Part shown: positions 36,479 through 46,374 of the stretch, piece after piece
Position numbering within the stretch: position 1 is the stretch's first letter
Layout of the letters: every line of letters begins with the position of its first letter
DNA from: Kineosporia succinea
Lineage (GTDB): Bacteria; Actinomycetota; Actinomycetes; Actinomycetales; Kineosporiaceae
NCBI RefSeq assembly: GCF_030811555.1
Contig: NZ_JAUSQZ010000001.1
Location: 7,809,241-7,873,240, forward strand
Length of the DNA stretch: 64,000 nucleotides
Reading direction: 5' to 3'
Position numbers and translations under genes: made by a program
The notes under the pieces: generated by a model
What the model saw: only the letters and a program-made list of their open reading frames with translations
The model's database searches: none
What the model was told of the DNA's origin: nothing

Positions 36479-37449
36479 GACTGGTTGCGCACCAGGGTCA
36501 GGTTGCCGAGGTGGGTGGCCACCTCACGGACGAGACGGAAGCCGGCCTTCTCGGCCTCCCGGGCGAGTTCGGAGGTCGTGTGCCCGGCGCTGATCCCCCG
36601 CTGGGCCAGCTGCACGGCGTCGTACGGGGTGGACAGCTGCTCCTGCAGGATGAGCAGGCCGTCGTCGGTCAGCACCCGGCGCAGGGCGGCGAGGGTGCCT
36701 TCGCGGGTGTCGTCGGGGAAGAAGCACTGGGCCCAGTACGCGACGCGGAAGGCGTTGTCGTCGGCCAGGTCCCGGGCGTCGGCGCAGCGGATCTCGACCC
36801 GGTCGGCGAGGCCGAGGTCGTCACGGCGGCGTTCGGCCTCGGCGGCGACCTCGGGCACGATCTCGACGCCGACGAGCTTCAGCTTCGGGTAGAGCTGGGC
36901 CGTGGTCAGCAGGGCACCGCCGACGCCGCTGCCGAGGTCGAGCATCGGGCCACCACCCCGCAGCAGCTCGGCGACCTCGGGGAGCGCGTCGTAGACGGAT
37001 CGGTAGAGCGCCTGCGTCACCGGGTCGGCCCGCACCCCGGCGTCGCGGGCGACGACGAGGGCCGCTTCCCCGTCGACGGGCCGGGGCGCGTCCCGGTCGA
37101 GCGTGGCCAGGGCCTGCAGGTCCTGGCGCACCGAGGCCAGCACGACGTCCAGCCCCACCCCCGAGGGGCCGCTCAGCAAGGCCGCGAACGGGGGTGTCAG
37201 TTGCAGGCCGGCCTCGGTCCGCGTGATCACGCCGGCCTCGGCCAGCACGTCGGTGACCACCCGCACCCGGTTCGCCGACCAGCCCGGGCCGACCAGCGCG
37301 TCCACCGTGACCGGCTCCCGAAGCGCTTCGAGCCAGCCCAGACGGTGCGCGGCCTCGACCACGGCCAGGGTCTGCGCGCCGCGGGCCCATTCACGCACCA
37401 CGCCGCGGGCACCCAGTGCCTGGATCAGTGCGGGCTGCTGTTCGGTCAT
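36475..37449 (-). CDS. SAM-dependent O-methyltransferase-like protein
   Basis: A 324-residue two-domain enzyme like plant and polyketide O-methyltransferases. A winged-helix dimerisation domain (about 10-100, ARGAQTLAVVEAAHRLGWLEALREPVTVDALV) precedes a Rossmann methyltransferase fold with the SAM loop in PMLDLGSGVGGALL, acidic LVGVEIVPE and RIEI-type strand VEIRCADARDL. The usual catalytic His is not obvious where it is expected, so methyl transfer to small phenols is only a guess. ATG 37449 is backed by AGGAGA seven bases upstream. It is coupled to the AraC regulator downstream. Confidence 0.82.
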   Translation of the reverse strand: MTEQQPALIQALGARGVVREWARGAQTLAVVEAAHRLGWLEALREPVTVDALVGPGWSANRVRVVTDVLAEAGVITRTEAGLQLTPPFAALLSGPSGVGLDVVLASVRQDLQALATLDRDAPRPVDGEAALVVARDAGVRADPVTQALYRSVYDALPEVAELLRGGGPMLDLGSGVGGALLTTAQLYPKLKLVGVEIVPEVAAEAERRRDDLGLADRVEIRCADARDLADDNAFRVAYWAQCFFPDDTREGTLAALRRVLTDDGLLILQEQLSTPYDAVQLAQRGISAGHTTSELAREAEKAGFRLVREVATHLGNLTLVRNQS

Positions 37450-37576
37450 GTTCGGTCTCCTGTCACCTGGATGCGACGTTCTGAATGCGACGCGACGGGA
37501 CGCGCGTCGGCACAGGAGGCGGCCGAGCGACGGAAAATGCGCCGATCCGGCTGTGATCCAGGTCTCCCCGCAGCAG

Positions 37577-38005
37577 TCAGGGCGTTCGGTGCGGGTCGGC
37601 CGCGCGGGCCTCGACGTCCGCGTCGCTGCAGAACCCGTGCAGGCGGCGCTTGAGGCACAGCAGGCCGAGCAGGTGACCGGTGTCGTCGACCACCGCGAGG
37701 CGGCGTGCGCCCCGGCGCACGAGCAGCTCGCGGGCCTGGTCGGCGGGGACGTCGGCGGGGATCGTGCGACCCTCGAGCCGGGCCCGGTCGAGGGCCGGGG
37801 AGCCGGCGTCACCGGTGAGGTCCTCACGCACGAGAGTGCCCCGCAGGACCCCGTGCTCGGTGAGCAGAAGCATGTGCACGTGGTCACCGAACGCCGCCCG
37901 CGCCTGACCGACCGTGATGCCGGCCGGGAGGGTCTTGGGGTGGCGCACCACGAGGTCGCCCACGGTGCCCGTGAGCGAGCGGCGCGTGGTCAGGTGCTCG
38001 TTCAT
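37577..38005 (-). CDS. Tandem CBS-domain protein
   Basis: A 142-residue protein formed of two CBS motifs (about 10-65, VGDLVVRHPKTLPAGITVGQARAAF; and about 80-128, RTIPADVPADQARELLVRRGARRLAVVDDTGHLLG), a Bateman module that normally binds adenosyl nucleotides. There is no attached enzyme or channel domain, so it may regulate another protein. ATG 38005 is the likely start; the frame extends upstream without support. It is divergent from the TetR gene at 38089. Confidence 0.82.
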   Translation of the reverse strand: MNEHLTTRRSLTGTVGDLVVRHPKTLPAGITVGQARAAFGDHVHMLLLTEHGVLRGTLVREDLTGDAGSPALDRARLEGRTIPADVPADQARELLVRRGARRLAVVDDTGHLLGLLCLKRRLHGFCSDADVEARAADPHRTP

Positions 38006-38088
38006 GATGCACAGCAGCGTCTCACGGACGCGCCACCCCCGCAGAGGGCGCATGGACCGCGCGAACCCCGGTGAAGCACGATGTCCCC

Positions 38089-38667
38089 ATGAGGCAGAAG
38101 AGCGTCGTGGACGACGTGATGCGGGCAGCCCTGGAGCTGTTCGCCGAACAGGGGTACGCCAACACCTCGGTGCAGCAGCTGGTCGAGGCCGCCGGTGTCA
38201 CCAAAGGCGCCCTGTACCACTACTTCCAGTCCAAGGACGACCTGCTCTTCGCCATCTACGAGCGCATCCTGACCGTCCAGACCGAGCACCTGCACGCCAT
38301 CGTCGAGAAGAACCTCGGCGTCGAGGAGACGGTGCGCCGGGTCTGTGTCGACGTGGTCGAGACCTCGGTCGACTTCCTGCTCGAGGGCACCGTCTTCTTC
38401 CGCAGCCAGCACATGCTCTCGGCACCGCGCCAGCAGGAGGTCACCCGCCGCCGCCGGGCCTACCACGACGTCTTCACCGGTCTGCTCACCCAGGGCCAGG
38501 CCGAGGGGCTGTACCGCACCGACGTCCCGGTGACCGTGATGACGGCCCACTTCTTCTCCGACCTGCACTACCTGTCGTCGTGGTACTCCCCGGCCGGCGC
38601 GGAGGACAAGACGACACTGGCCCATCAGCTGACGGACATGTTCCTGCGTTCCATCCGGACCGACTGA
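38089..38667 (+). CDS. TetR-family regulator of the acyl/branched-chain uptake region
   Basis: A 192-residue TetR protein with the HTH in YANTSVQQLVEAAGVTKGALYHYFQSKDDLLFAIYERI, closely of the FadR/KstR2/AcnR-like type often linked to acyl-CoA metabolism. It lies directly upstream of the Liv-type transporter operon, whose promoter region carries the 18-bp near-palindrome at 38705-38722. Two similar sites precede beta-oxidation genes further on, so this protein, or the TetR at 47.9 kb, may control all three. ATG 38089 is used; GTG 38071 is in frame. Confidence 0.88.
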   Translation: MRQKSVVDDVMRAALELFAEQGYANTSVQQLVEAAGVTKGALYHYFQSKDDLLFAIYERILTVQTEHLHAIVEKNLGVEETVRRVCVDVVETSVDFLLEGTVFFRSQHMLSAPRQQEVTRRRRAYHDVFTGLLTQGQAEGLYRTDVPVTVMTAHFFSDLHYLSSWYSPAGAEDKTTLAHQLTDMFLRSIRTD

Positions 38668-38704
38668 CCGCCCGGCCCTGGATCCGCCTACTTCGGACAA
38701 ACAC

Positions 38705-38722
38705 ATACCGTCCGGTCGGTTT
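38705..38722. promoter_or_regulatory. TetR operator copy 1, upstream of the Liv-type operon
   Basis: ATACCGTCCGGTCGGTTT, with ACCG/CGGT arms around a CCGG centre. It matches the sites at 47470-47487 and 52365-52382 in at least 14 of 18 positions. Confidence 0.65.
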
Positions 38723-38761
38723 AGGTCGTAACCTGTCGACACCCGACTCGATGAGGTGTCG

Positions 38762-39474
<713 letters not shown>

Positions 39475-39478
<4 letters not shown>

Positions 39479-40188
39479 GCGCGGCCCTCGACATACGCTC
39501 CGTCACCGCCGGATACGGCGCCGAACCGGTGCTGCACGACCTCGACCTGAGCATCCCCGACGGCCAGGTCGTCACCCTCCTGGGAGCCAACGGCGCCGGC
39601 AAGACCACCCTGCTGCGCGCCGTCTCCGGCCTCATGCCCACCACCGGCTCCGTGCACCTGCGCGGCCGCGACATCAGCCGGCTCGACCCCGAGCAGCGCG
39701 TGCGCCAGGGCCTGGCCCACGTCCCCGAAGGCCGCGGCGTCATCACCGAGCTCACCGTCGACGAGAACCTCCGCCTGGGCGGTCTGTGGCGCCACGACCG
39801 CACCACGCTGCGCCAGCACATCGACGCCGAGTACGAACGCTTCGAACCCCTCGCCCGTCGCCGCCACGCCCTGGGCCACCAGCTCTCCGGCGGCGAACGC
39901 CAGATGCTCGCCCTCGCCCGCGCCCTCGTGGCCACCCCCGACGTGCTCCTGCTCGACGAGCCCTCGCTCGGCCTCGCCCCCCAGGTCGTTCACACCATCA
40001 TGCAGACCCTGCGCCAGGAGTGTGACCGCACCGGCCTGACCGTCCTGCTCGCCGAACAGAACGCCGCCAGCGCCCTTTCCGTCGCCGACCGGGGCGTCGT
40101 GCTGCACCTCGGCCGGATCCGCACCGACGGCCCCGCCGCCCACATCGCCCAGGACGACGCCCTCCGACACGCCTACCTCGGTTACTGA
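39475..40188 (+). CDS. livF: Branched-chain-type ABC transporter ATPase (LivF-like)
   Basis: A 237-residue ATPase with Walker A TLLGANGAGKTTLLRAV, signature HQLSGGERQMLALARAL, Walker B VLLLDEPSLGLAP and the LivF-typical HVPEGRGVITELTVDENL. It pairs with LivG to power the LivH-LivM permease. It starts in the livG stop (ATGA). Confidence 0.92.
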
Positions 40189-40263
40189 AAGGGCCTTGAA
40201 AGGGCACCGAAAGCAACCGCACGCCATAGACCATCACTGACCCGGCCACCGAAAGGCCACCGC

Positions 40264-41136
40264 ATGGAACGCTTCGTCTTCCTGGTCGCCGCCGGCACCG
40301 CCGACGGCGTCGTCTTCGCCCTCTTCGCCCTCTCCCTCGTGCTGATCTGGCGCTCCACCCGCATCATCAACTTCGCCGCCGCCGCCATGGCCGTCGCCGC
40401 CTGCTACCTCGCCCTGGCCACCACCACCCTCACCGGCAGCTACTGGATCGGCCTGCTCACCGCCGTCCTCACCGGTGCCGCCCTCGGCGCCGCCGTCGAA
40501 CGCGGCATCATGCGCACCACCCAGAACCCCCTCGCCGGCGTCATTCTCGCCATCGGAACCGTCATGGTGCTCCAGGCCCTCACCGGCATCCTCGCCGGAC
40601 CCGAGTACCGCCCCGTCCCCACCCCCTTCGACGACCGCCCCCTTTCCGTCGCCGGCGTCCCCACCCTCTCCCCCTACGACCTCTTCGCCATCACCGTCGC
40701 CGTCCTCCTCATGACCACCCTGCGCCTGCTCTTCACCCGCACCTCCCTCGGCCTGCAGATGCGCGCCGCCGCCTTCGCCCCCGAGATGTCCCGCCTGCTC
40801 GGCGTTCCCGCCGCCCGCATGCGCACCATCGGCTGGATCCTGGCCACCGCCGTGGGCGCGCTCGCCGTCATGCTCGCCCTGCCCGGCGACCTCGGCCTGC
40901 ACCCGCACGCCGGTGACGCCCTGTTCGTCAGCGCGTTCGCCGTCGCGGTCATCGGCAGCCTCGACTCCCCCGAGGGCGCCGTGATCGGAGGGCTTCTCGT
41001 CGGCGTCCTCATCAGTCTGGTCACCGGCTACCTGGGCGCGGGCGTCGCCCCGCTCGGCGTGCTCGCCCTGCTCATCGCCGTGCTCCTGCTCAGACCGGCC
41101 GGGCTCTTCGCCGGGGCGGAGGCGCGACGGGTATGA
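40264..41136 (+). CDS. livH: Branched-chain-type ABC transporter permease (LivH-like)
   Basis: A 290-residue permease with about eight helices. The LivH signature AAAFAPEMSRLLGVPAARMRTIGWILATAVGALAV contains the cytoplasmic coupling helix. It follows livF after 75 bases and overlaps livM by 4 bp. The family carries amino acids, but actinobacterial members next to acyl-CoA genes often take up organic acids; here the substrate is open. Confidence 0.9.
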   Translation: MERFVFLVAAGTADGVVFALFALSLVLIWRSTRIINFAAAAMAVAACYLALATTTLTGSYWIGLLTAVLTGAALGAAVERGIMRTTQNPLAGVILAIGTVMVLQALTGILAGPEYRPVPTPFDDRPLSVAGVPTLSPYDLFAITVAVLLMTTLRLLFTRTSLGLQMRAAAFAPEMSRLLGVPAARMRTIGWILATAVGALAVMLALPGDLGLHPHAGDALFVSAFAVAVIGSLDSPEGAVIGGLLVGVLISLVTGYLGAGVAPLGVLALLIAVLLLRPAGLFAGAEARRV

Positions 41137-42188
41137 AGCAGCGCATCCTCCTGTTCACCGTCGCCGGGCTGGTCCTGGCGATCGGCGGCACCTTCCTGCT
41201 CGACCCGTACCGCAACTATCTCCTGGCCCTGATCGCCGCCCACCTGTGCGCGATCGCGGGACTCGGCCTGCTCATCGGCCGCACCGGGCAGCTCTCCCTC
41301 GGGCACGCCGCCCTGATGGCCTGCGGCGGCTACGGTTACGCGCTCACCGTCAACGCCACCGAGACCAGTGTTCCCGGGCCGCTCCAGCCCGTGCTGGGTC
41401 TCGCCGCCGCGGTGATCACCGCCGCCGTCGTCGGCCTGCTCCTGGGCACCGCCGGCGCGCGCCTGCACGGGCCCTACCTGGCCGGGCTCACCCTCGCCGT
41501 CGTCATGGCGCTGCCCGCCCTCACGAACGAGATCGGTGGACTCGGCGGTGACCAGGGCCTCATGGTGGCCTTCCGTTCCGTTCCCGAAAGCCTCTCCCGC
41601 CTGATCGCTCTCGAGCAGTGGCAGGCCTGGGTCGCACTCACCGTCGCCGCCGTGGTCCTGGCCGTGCTGTCGATGGTGGACGCGGGGCGCACCGGGGTGC
41701 GCATGCGGGCCGTTCGGGACGACGAGGTGGCGGCCGCCCTGGCCGGTGTGCATCCCGGGCGCACCAAGGTGCTGGCCTTCGTCGTGTCCGCCGCGTCGGC
41801 CGGGGCCGGTGGCGGCGTGCTGTGCTTCGTCGACTCCGGCGTCCGGCCGGGCGGTTACGGCGTGTCCCTGTCGCTGCTCCTGGTCGTCGCCGTCGTCGTC
41901 GGGGGCACCGGCCGCCTCGCCGGGGCCGCGATCGGCGCCGCCCTGGTGGTGCTGCTGCCCTGGCTCATCGGCCAGGCCACGTCCGCGGTCGACCTCTCGC
42001 CCGAGCTCGCCCGGCGACTCGACGGCAACCTCGCCGTGCTGCTCTTCGGGCTGCTGCTGATCTGGCTCACCCTCGCCGCCCCCGCGGGGCTGGTCAGCCT
42101 GCTCCGACGACCCGCCCGAAGGTCCCGCACGAGTCCCACCGAACCATCCGTAACGCCCATCCCCACACTGGAAAAGGACAGACAATGA
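41133..42188 (+). CDS. livM: Branched-chain-type ABC transporter permease (LivM-like)
   Basis: A 351-residue permease with about ten helices, including the family stretch AHLCAIAGLGLLIGRTGQLSLGHAALMACGGYG and the coupling region VRDDEVAAALAGVHPGRTKVLAFVVSAASAGAGG. The hydrophilic C-terminal tail of about 30 residues has no known role. It overlaps both neighbours by 4 bp. Confidence 0.9.
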   Translation: MKQRILLFTVAGLVLAIGGTFLLDPYRNYLLALIAAHLCAIAGLGLLIGRTGQLSLGHAALMACGGYGYALTVNATETSVPGPLQPVLGLAAAVITAAVVGLLLGTAGARLHGPYLAGLTLAVVMALPALTNEIGGLGGDQGLMVAFRSVPESLSRLIALEQWQAWVALTVAAVVLAVLSMVDAGRTGVRMRAVRDDEVAAALAGVHPGRTKVLAFVVSAASAGAGGGVLCFVDSGVRPGGYGVSLSLLLVVAVVVGGTGRLAGAAIGAALVVLLPWLIGQATSAVDLSPELARRLDGNLAVLLFGLLLIWLTLAAPAGLVSLLRRPARRSRTSPTEPSVTPIPTLEKDRQ

Positions 42189-43486
42189 CGTCGCGTTCAC
42201 GGTCCGCAGTCCGCCGTCCGGCCATCGCGCTCATCACCCTGAGCCTGCTCGGGGCGGGTCTGGCCGCCTGCAGCAAGCCCGCCGACTCGAACGGTGGCGC
42301 CCAGACCCAGGACACCCCCGGCATCACCGGGACCTCGGTGAAGATCGGCACCCACACCCCGCTCACCGGCCCCGCGGCGGCCGGGTACTCCCCGATCTCC
42401 AAGGCCGCGTCCGCCTACTTCGCCTACCTCAACGCGAAGGGAGGAGTGAACGGCCGGAAGATCGAGTACGTGGTGCGCGACGACGGCTACAACCCGGCCA
42501 CCACGTCCACCGTCGTGCGCGAACTGGTGCAGCAGGACAAGGTCTTCGCGATCGTCAACGGGCTCGGCACCCCCACGCACTCGGCCGTCGTCGACTACCT
42601 CAACCAGCAGAAGGTGCCCGACCTGTTCGTCGCCTCCGGCGCCAGCCTCTGGAACCAGCCCGAGAAGTCGCCCTACACCTTCGGATTCAACCTCGACTAC
42701 GTGCGCGAGGGCAAGATCCTGGCGCACTACCTGAAGGAGAAGAACCCGGACGCGAAGTTCTGCGTGCTGCGCCAGGACGACGACTTCGGCGCCGACCTGA
42801 CCACCGGGATCAAGCAGGTGCTGGGCGACCTCACCGCCGAGCAGGAGTACGCGGTCTCGAACGAGTCGCTCACCGCCCAGATCGGTGCCCTGAAGGCGGC
42901 CGGCTGCACGGTCAACCTCCTGGCCACCGTCACCCCGTTCACCGCGATCGCCCTCGGCACCGCCGCCAAGATGAGCTACCCCGCCCAGTGGGCGGCCTCG
43001 TCCTCCGGCGGCGACTACCCCAGCCTGGTGGGCTATCTCGGCGAGGACATCGGGCCCAAGCTGCTCGAGGGACTGGTCGCGGCGAACTACCTGCCCTTCG
43101 ACGCCGACGACGAATGGGTCGAGCTGTTCCGGCAGATCAACACCGAGTACAACGCCGACGCCCCGTTCACCGGCAACACCGTCTACGGCATGTCGATGGC
43201 CTACACCTTCGCCGAGGCCCTGAGCCGCGCCGGCGACAGTCCCACCCGCGAGAGCATCGTCGAGGCCCTGCGATCGGGTGAGGTGATGTCGAACGGCATC
43301 ACCCCGGCCGGATTCTCCGCCGACAACCACGACCCGTTCGCCGGAGCGGGAATCACCGTCGTCAGCAAGGGGGTTCAGGCCTACGTCGACGGGCAGGTGT
43401 TCACCACCGACGCGGAGGGCGGCCCGGTCGAGCCGTTCTCCGGGCAGGCCGTCCCTCTGAGCGGCGAGGGCGTCCCGGCCCCGTAG
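42185..43486 (+). CDS. ABC transporter substrate-binding lipoprotein (LivJ/K type)
   Basis: A 433-residue periplasmic-binding-like lipoprotein: signal with lipobox LAAC (Cys about 28), then a type I binding fold (Peripla_BP_6) with KIGTHTPLTGPAAAGYSPISKAASAYFAYLNAKGGVNGRKIEYVVRDDGYNP. It delivers the substrate to LivHMGF and is the last gene of the operon, closed by the hairpin at 43511-43544. The ligand contacts (TGPAA, ASGASLW) do not tell amino acid from organic acid. Confidence 0.9.
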   Translation: MTSRSRSAVRRPAIALITLSLLGAGLAACSKPADSNGGAQTQDTPGITGTSVKIGTHTPLTGPAAAGYSPISKAASAYFAYLNAKGGVNGRKIEYVVRDDGYNPATTSTVVRELVQQDKVFAIVNGLGTPTHSAVVDYLNQQKVPDLFVASGASLWNQPEKSPYTFGFNLDYVREGKILAHYLKEKNPDAKFCVLRQDDDFGADLTTGIKQVLGDLTAEQEYAVSNESLTAQIGALKAAGCTVNLLATVTPFTAIALGTAAKMSYPAQWAASSSGGDYPSLVGYLGEDIGPKLLEGLVAANYLPFDADDEWVELFRQINTEYNADAPFTGNTVYGMSMAYTFAEALSRAGDSPTRESIVEALRSGEVMSNGITPAGFSADNHDPFAGAGITVVSKGVQAYVDGQVFTTDAEGGPVEPFSGQAVPLSGEGVPAP

Positions 43487-43510
43487 TCACACCTCCCACC
43501 CCACGAAGAT

Positions 43511-43544
43511 GCCCCCGGTGCGGGCCAGAACCCGCGCCGGGGGC
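43511..43544 (+). terminator. Hairpin terminator between Liv operon and acyl-CoA ligase gene
   Basis: A 14-bp stem with one G-T pair (43511-43524 with 43531-43544), 6-base loop, followed by TTCTTCT. It lies between convergent genes and probably serves mainly the plus-strand operon. Confidence 0.8.
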
Positions 43545-43550
43545 TTCTTC

Positions 43551-45113
43551 TCAGGCCAGGTACTGCGCGACCAGTTCGCGCTTGAGGAGCTTGCCGCTCA
43601 CACCGGTCGGCAGGGACTCCCGCACGTGCACCACCCGCGGGTACTTGTAGGCCGCCACCCGCTCCCGGGTGAAGTCCAGAATCTCCTGCGCCGTGGCCTC
43701 CGCACCCGGCGCGAGCACCACGGCCGCCTGCACTTCCTGGCCGTGCGCGTCGTCGGGCACCCCGAACACCGCGACCTGGGCGACCGCCGGGTGCCGCACC
43801 ATCACGTCCTCGACCTCGCGCGGGTACACGTTGTAGCCGTTGCGCACGATCATGTCCTTCTTGCGGTCGACGATCGTGAGCACGCCGTCCGCACTCAGGG
43901 TTCCCAGGTCACCGGTGCGGAACCAGCCGTCGACGAGCACCGACGCGGTCGCCTCCGGGTTGCCCAGGTAGCCCTTGAACAGGTTGTGCCCCCGCACCAC
44001 GACCTCCCCCAGCCGCCCGCGCTCCAGGTACACGATCGCGTCCTCCACGACCGGGTCGGCGATCTCCACGTCCACCCCCCACAGCGCGCGCCCGACGGTG
44101 CCCGGCCGGGTCGGCTCCCCCACGTAGTTGAACGACACCGTCGGGGAGGTCTCGGTGAGGCCGTAGCCCTCGTGAACCTCGGCGCCGTAGGTCTTCTCGA
44201 AGGCCTCCAGCAACGGCACCGGCAACGCCGCACCGCCCGAGACCGCATACTTCAGCGGCGGCCTGGCCTCGGTACGGGCCGCCGCCTGCACCACGCCCAG
44301 GAACATCGTGGGCACCGCCGTGAAGATCGTCGCCCCGTGCCGCACCATCAGCGCCAGGGCCTCGTCCGGGTCGAAGCGGGGCAGCAGCAGAACGCAGGCT
44401 CCGCGCCGGAAACCGATGTTCAGCACGGACGACTGGCCGAAGGTGTGGAAGAACGGCAGCCCGCCGAAGATCACGTCGTCCGGCCCCACCTCTCCGCTGT
44501 CGATCAGCGCGACGTGCACCTGCTCGACCAGCGCGAGATGGCTCGAGACCGCGCCTTTCGGGCGCCCCGTGGTGCCGCTGGTGTAGAGGATCGTGGCCGG
44601 GGCCAGCGGATTGACCGAGACATAATGGCGGATCGGTGTGCTCTCGCGCGCCTCGTCCTCCAGGCGCGGGCCCGGGTTCCCGTCGGGCAGCATCACCGTC
44701 ACCACCGGCACCCCGGCCGCCGCGGCCGCCGGCAGGCCCTCGGCCAGCAGCGGCGCGGCCACCACCAGCAGCGAGGCGCCACTGTCCCGCAGCACGTGCT
44801 CGATCTCGCCCGACTTGAGCAGCAGGTGCACCGGCACCACCACCGCCCCCAGCGACAGCACCGCGTAGTACACCCGCGGGAAGTCGGGCACGTTCGGGAT
44901 CAGCAGGGCCACCCGGCTTCCGGGCCCGATCCCGCGAGCAGCCAGAGCGCCCGCGTAGGAACGGGTCTGGTCCCAGAGCGGGCCGTAGCGCACCGCGTGC
45001 TCGCCGATGACCAGCGCCGTGCGGTCGGGGGTGCGGCGGGCGGTCTCGGCCAGGATCGCGGCGACCGAGAGGGTGCCGTGCCCCGGGCCGGTCAGGGCTT
45101 CGTCTTTGCTCAT
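43551..45113 (-). CDS. Acyl-CoA synthetase (AMP-forming)
   Basis: A 520-residue ANL-superfamily ligase that activates a carboxylic acid to its CoA thioester through an acyl-adenylate. Core motifs: P-loop TILYTSGTTGRPKGAV, A5 EGYGLTETSP, A7/A8 DGWFRTGDLGTL and DRKKDMIVRNGYNVYPREVED, and the catalytic Lys in PTGVSGKLLKRE. It resembles FadD/DitJ-like long or medium-chain enzymes. It is the third gene of a minus-strand operon with an acyl-CoA dehydrogenase and an APH-fold protein, presumably activating the acid imported by the adjacent Liv-type transporter. Confidence 0.92.
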   Translation of the reverse strand: MSKDEALTGPGHGTLSVAAILAETARRTPDRTALVIGEHAVRYGPLWDQTRSYAGALAARGIGPGSRVALLIPNVPDFPRVYYAVLSLGAVVVPVHLLLKSGEIEHVLRDSGASLLVVAAPLLAEGLPAAAAAGVPVVTVMLPDGNPGPRLEDEARESTPIRHYVSVNPLAPATILYTSGTTGRPKGAVSSHLALVEQVHVALIDSGEVGPDDVIFGGLPFFHTFGQSSVLNIGFRRGACVLLLPRFDPDEALALMVRHGATIFTAVPTMFLGVVQAAARTEARPPLKYAVSGGAALPVPLLEAFEKTYGAEVHEGYGLTETSPTVSFNYVGEPTRPGTVGRALWGVDVEIADPVVEDAIVYLERGRLGEVVVRGHNLFKGYLGNPEATASVLVDGWFRTGDLGTLSADGVLTIVDRKKDMIVRNGYNVYPREVEDVMVRHPAVAQVAVFGVPDDAHGQEVQAAVVLAPGAEATAQEILDFTRERVAAYKYPRVVHVRESLPTGVSGKLLKRELVAQYLA

Positions 45114-45149
45114 CCTTGGATCCCCTGTCTCGTCCTTGAGGGTGGGTCC

Positions 45150-46364
45150 TTACAGAACGGGTGCGCGGCGGAGCTCGGCCTTGCCCAGCGACGACAGGTG
45201 CACCTCGTCGGGCCCGTCGGCCAGGCGCAGCGCGCGGGCCCCGGCCCACAGCGCCGCCAGGGGCGCGTCGCCCGAGACCCCGGCGGCACCGAACAGCTGC
45301 ACGGCGTGGTCGAGGATGCCCAGAACGGCCCGGGGCACCGCGATCTTGATGGCCTGGATCTCGGTCATCGCGGCCCGGTTCCCGGCCGTGTCCATGAGCC
45401 AGGCGGTCTTGAGCACCAGCAGCCGCAGCGCCTCGACCTGGATCCGGGCCTGCGCCATCCACTCCCGCACCACCCCCTGGTCGGCCAGCGGACGCCCGAA
45501 CGTCGAGCGGGACGAGGCCCGTTCGCGCATCAGGTCCAGGGCCCGCTCAGCGCCGCCCAGCGCCCGCATGCAGTGATGGATGCGCCCGGGCCCGAGCCGG
45601 GCCTGGGCGATCGCGAACCCCTCGCCGGGCGCACTGAGGATCGCGTCACCGGGCATCCGCACCTCGTCGAAGGCGACCTCGGCATGACCTCCGTGGTCAC
45701 GGTCGTCGTACCCGAACACGCTCAGCGGACGCACGACCCGGACCCCCGGCGCGTCGCGGGGCACGAGCACCATGCTCTGCTGCCGGTGACGCGGGGCGTC
45801 CGGATCGGTGACGCCCATGACGATGAGCAGACGTGCGTCGGGGCTCATGGCGCCCGTCGACCACCACTTGCGCCCCGTGATCACCCAGTCGTCACCGTCG
45901 CGGCGGATGCGGGTCGCGATCTGCGTGGCGTCCGAGGAGGCGACACCGGGCTCGGTCATGCAGAACGCCGAGCGGATCCGGGCCTCGAGCAGGGGTTCCA
46001 GCCACTGTTCCTGCTGGGCCGGGGTGCCGAACTGGGCCAGCAGCTCCATGTTCCCGGTGTCGGGGGCGGCACAGTTCATCGCCACCGGGGCCAGCTGGGG
46101 CGAGTGCCCGGTGAGCTCGGCGATCGGCGCGTACTGCAGCTGCGTGAGACCGGCGCCGTGCGCACCGGGCAGGAACAGGTTCCACAGCCCGGCCTCCCGG
46201 GCGCGGTCCTGCAGGTCGTGAATGATCGGGGTGCGGCCCCAGTGGGCCGGTTCGGCGGCGAGCTGTTTCTCCAGTTCCGGTTCGGCGGGCAGCACCTGCT
46301 CGGCGACGAAACGGCGCGCCCGCTCGGTGATCTCCTGGCTGGCTGGATCCGGTGCGAAGTCCAC
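45150..46364 (-). CDS. Acyl-CoA dehydrogenase (ACAD10/11-like)
   Basis: A 404-residue flavoenzyme that introduces the alpha-beta double bond. FAD/acyl contacts are in FCMTEPGVASSDATQIATRI and WWSTGAMSPDARLLIVMG; RASSRSTFGRPLADQGVVREWMAQARIQVEALRLLV and QLFGAAGVSGD are typical of the ACAD11-like subfamily, in which the base is an Asp or Glu near the latter. It starts at GTG 46364, ten bases after the APH-fold gene. In animals the two activities are fused in ACAD10/11. Confidence 0.92.
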   Translation of the reverse strand: MDFAPDPASQEITERARRFVAEQVLPAEPELEKQLAAEPAHWGRTPIIHDLQDRAREAGLWNLFLPGAHGAGLTQLQYAPIAELTGHSPQLAPVAMNCAAPDTGNMELLAQFGTPAQQEQWLEPLLEARIRSAFCMTEPGVASSDATQIATRIRRDGDDWVITGRKWWSTGAMSPDARLLIVMGVTDPDAPRHRQQSMVLVPRDAPGVRVVRPLSVFGYDDRDHGGHAEVAFDEVRMPGDAILSAPGEGFAIAQARLGPGRIHHCMRALGGAERALDLMRERASSRSTFGRPLADQGVVREWMAQARIQVEALRLLVLKTAWLMDTAGNRAAMTEIQAIKIAVPRAVLGILDHAVQLFGAAGVSGDAPLAALWAGARALRLADGPDEVHLSSLGKAELRRAPVL

Positions 46365-46374
46365 GCTGGTCTCC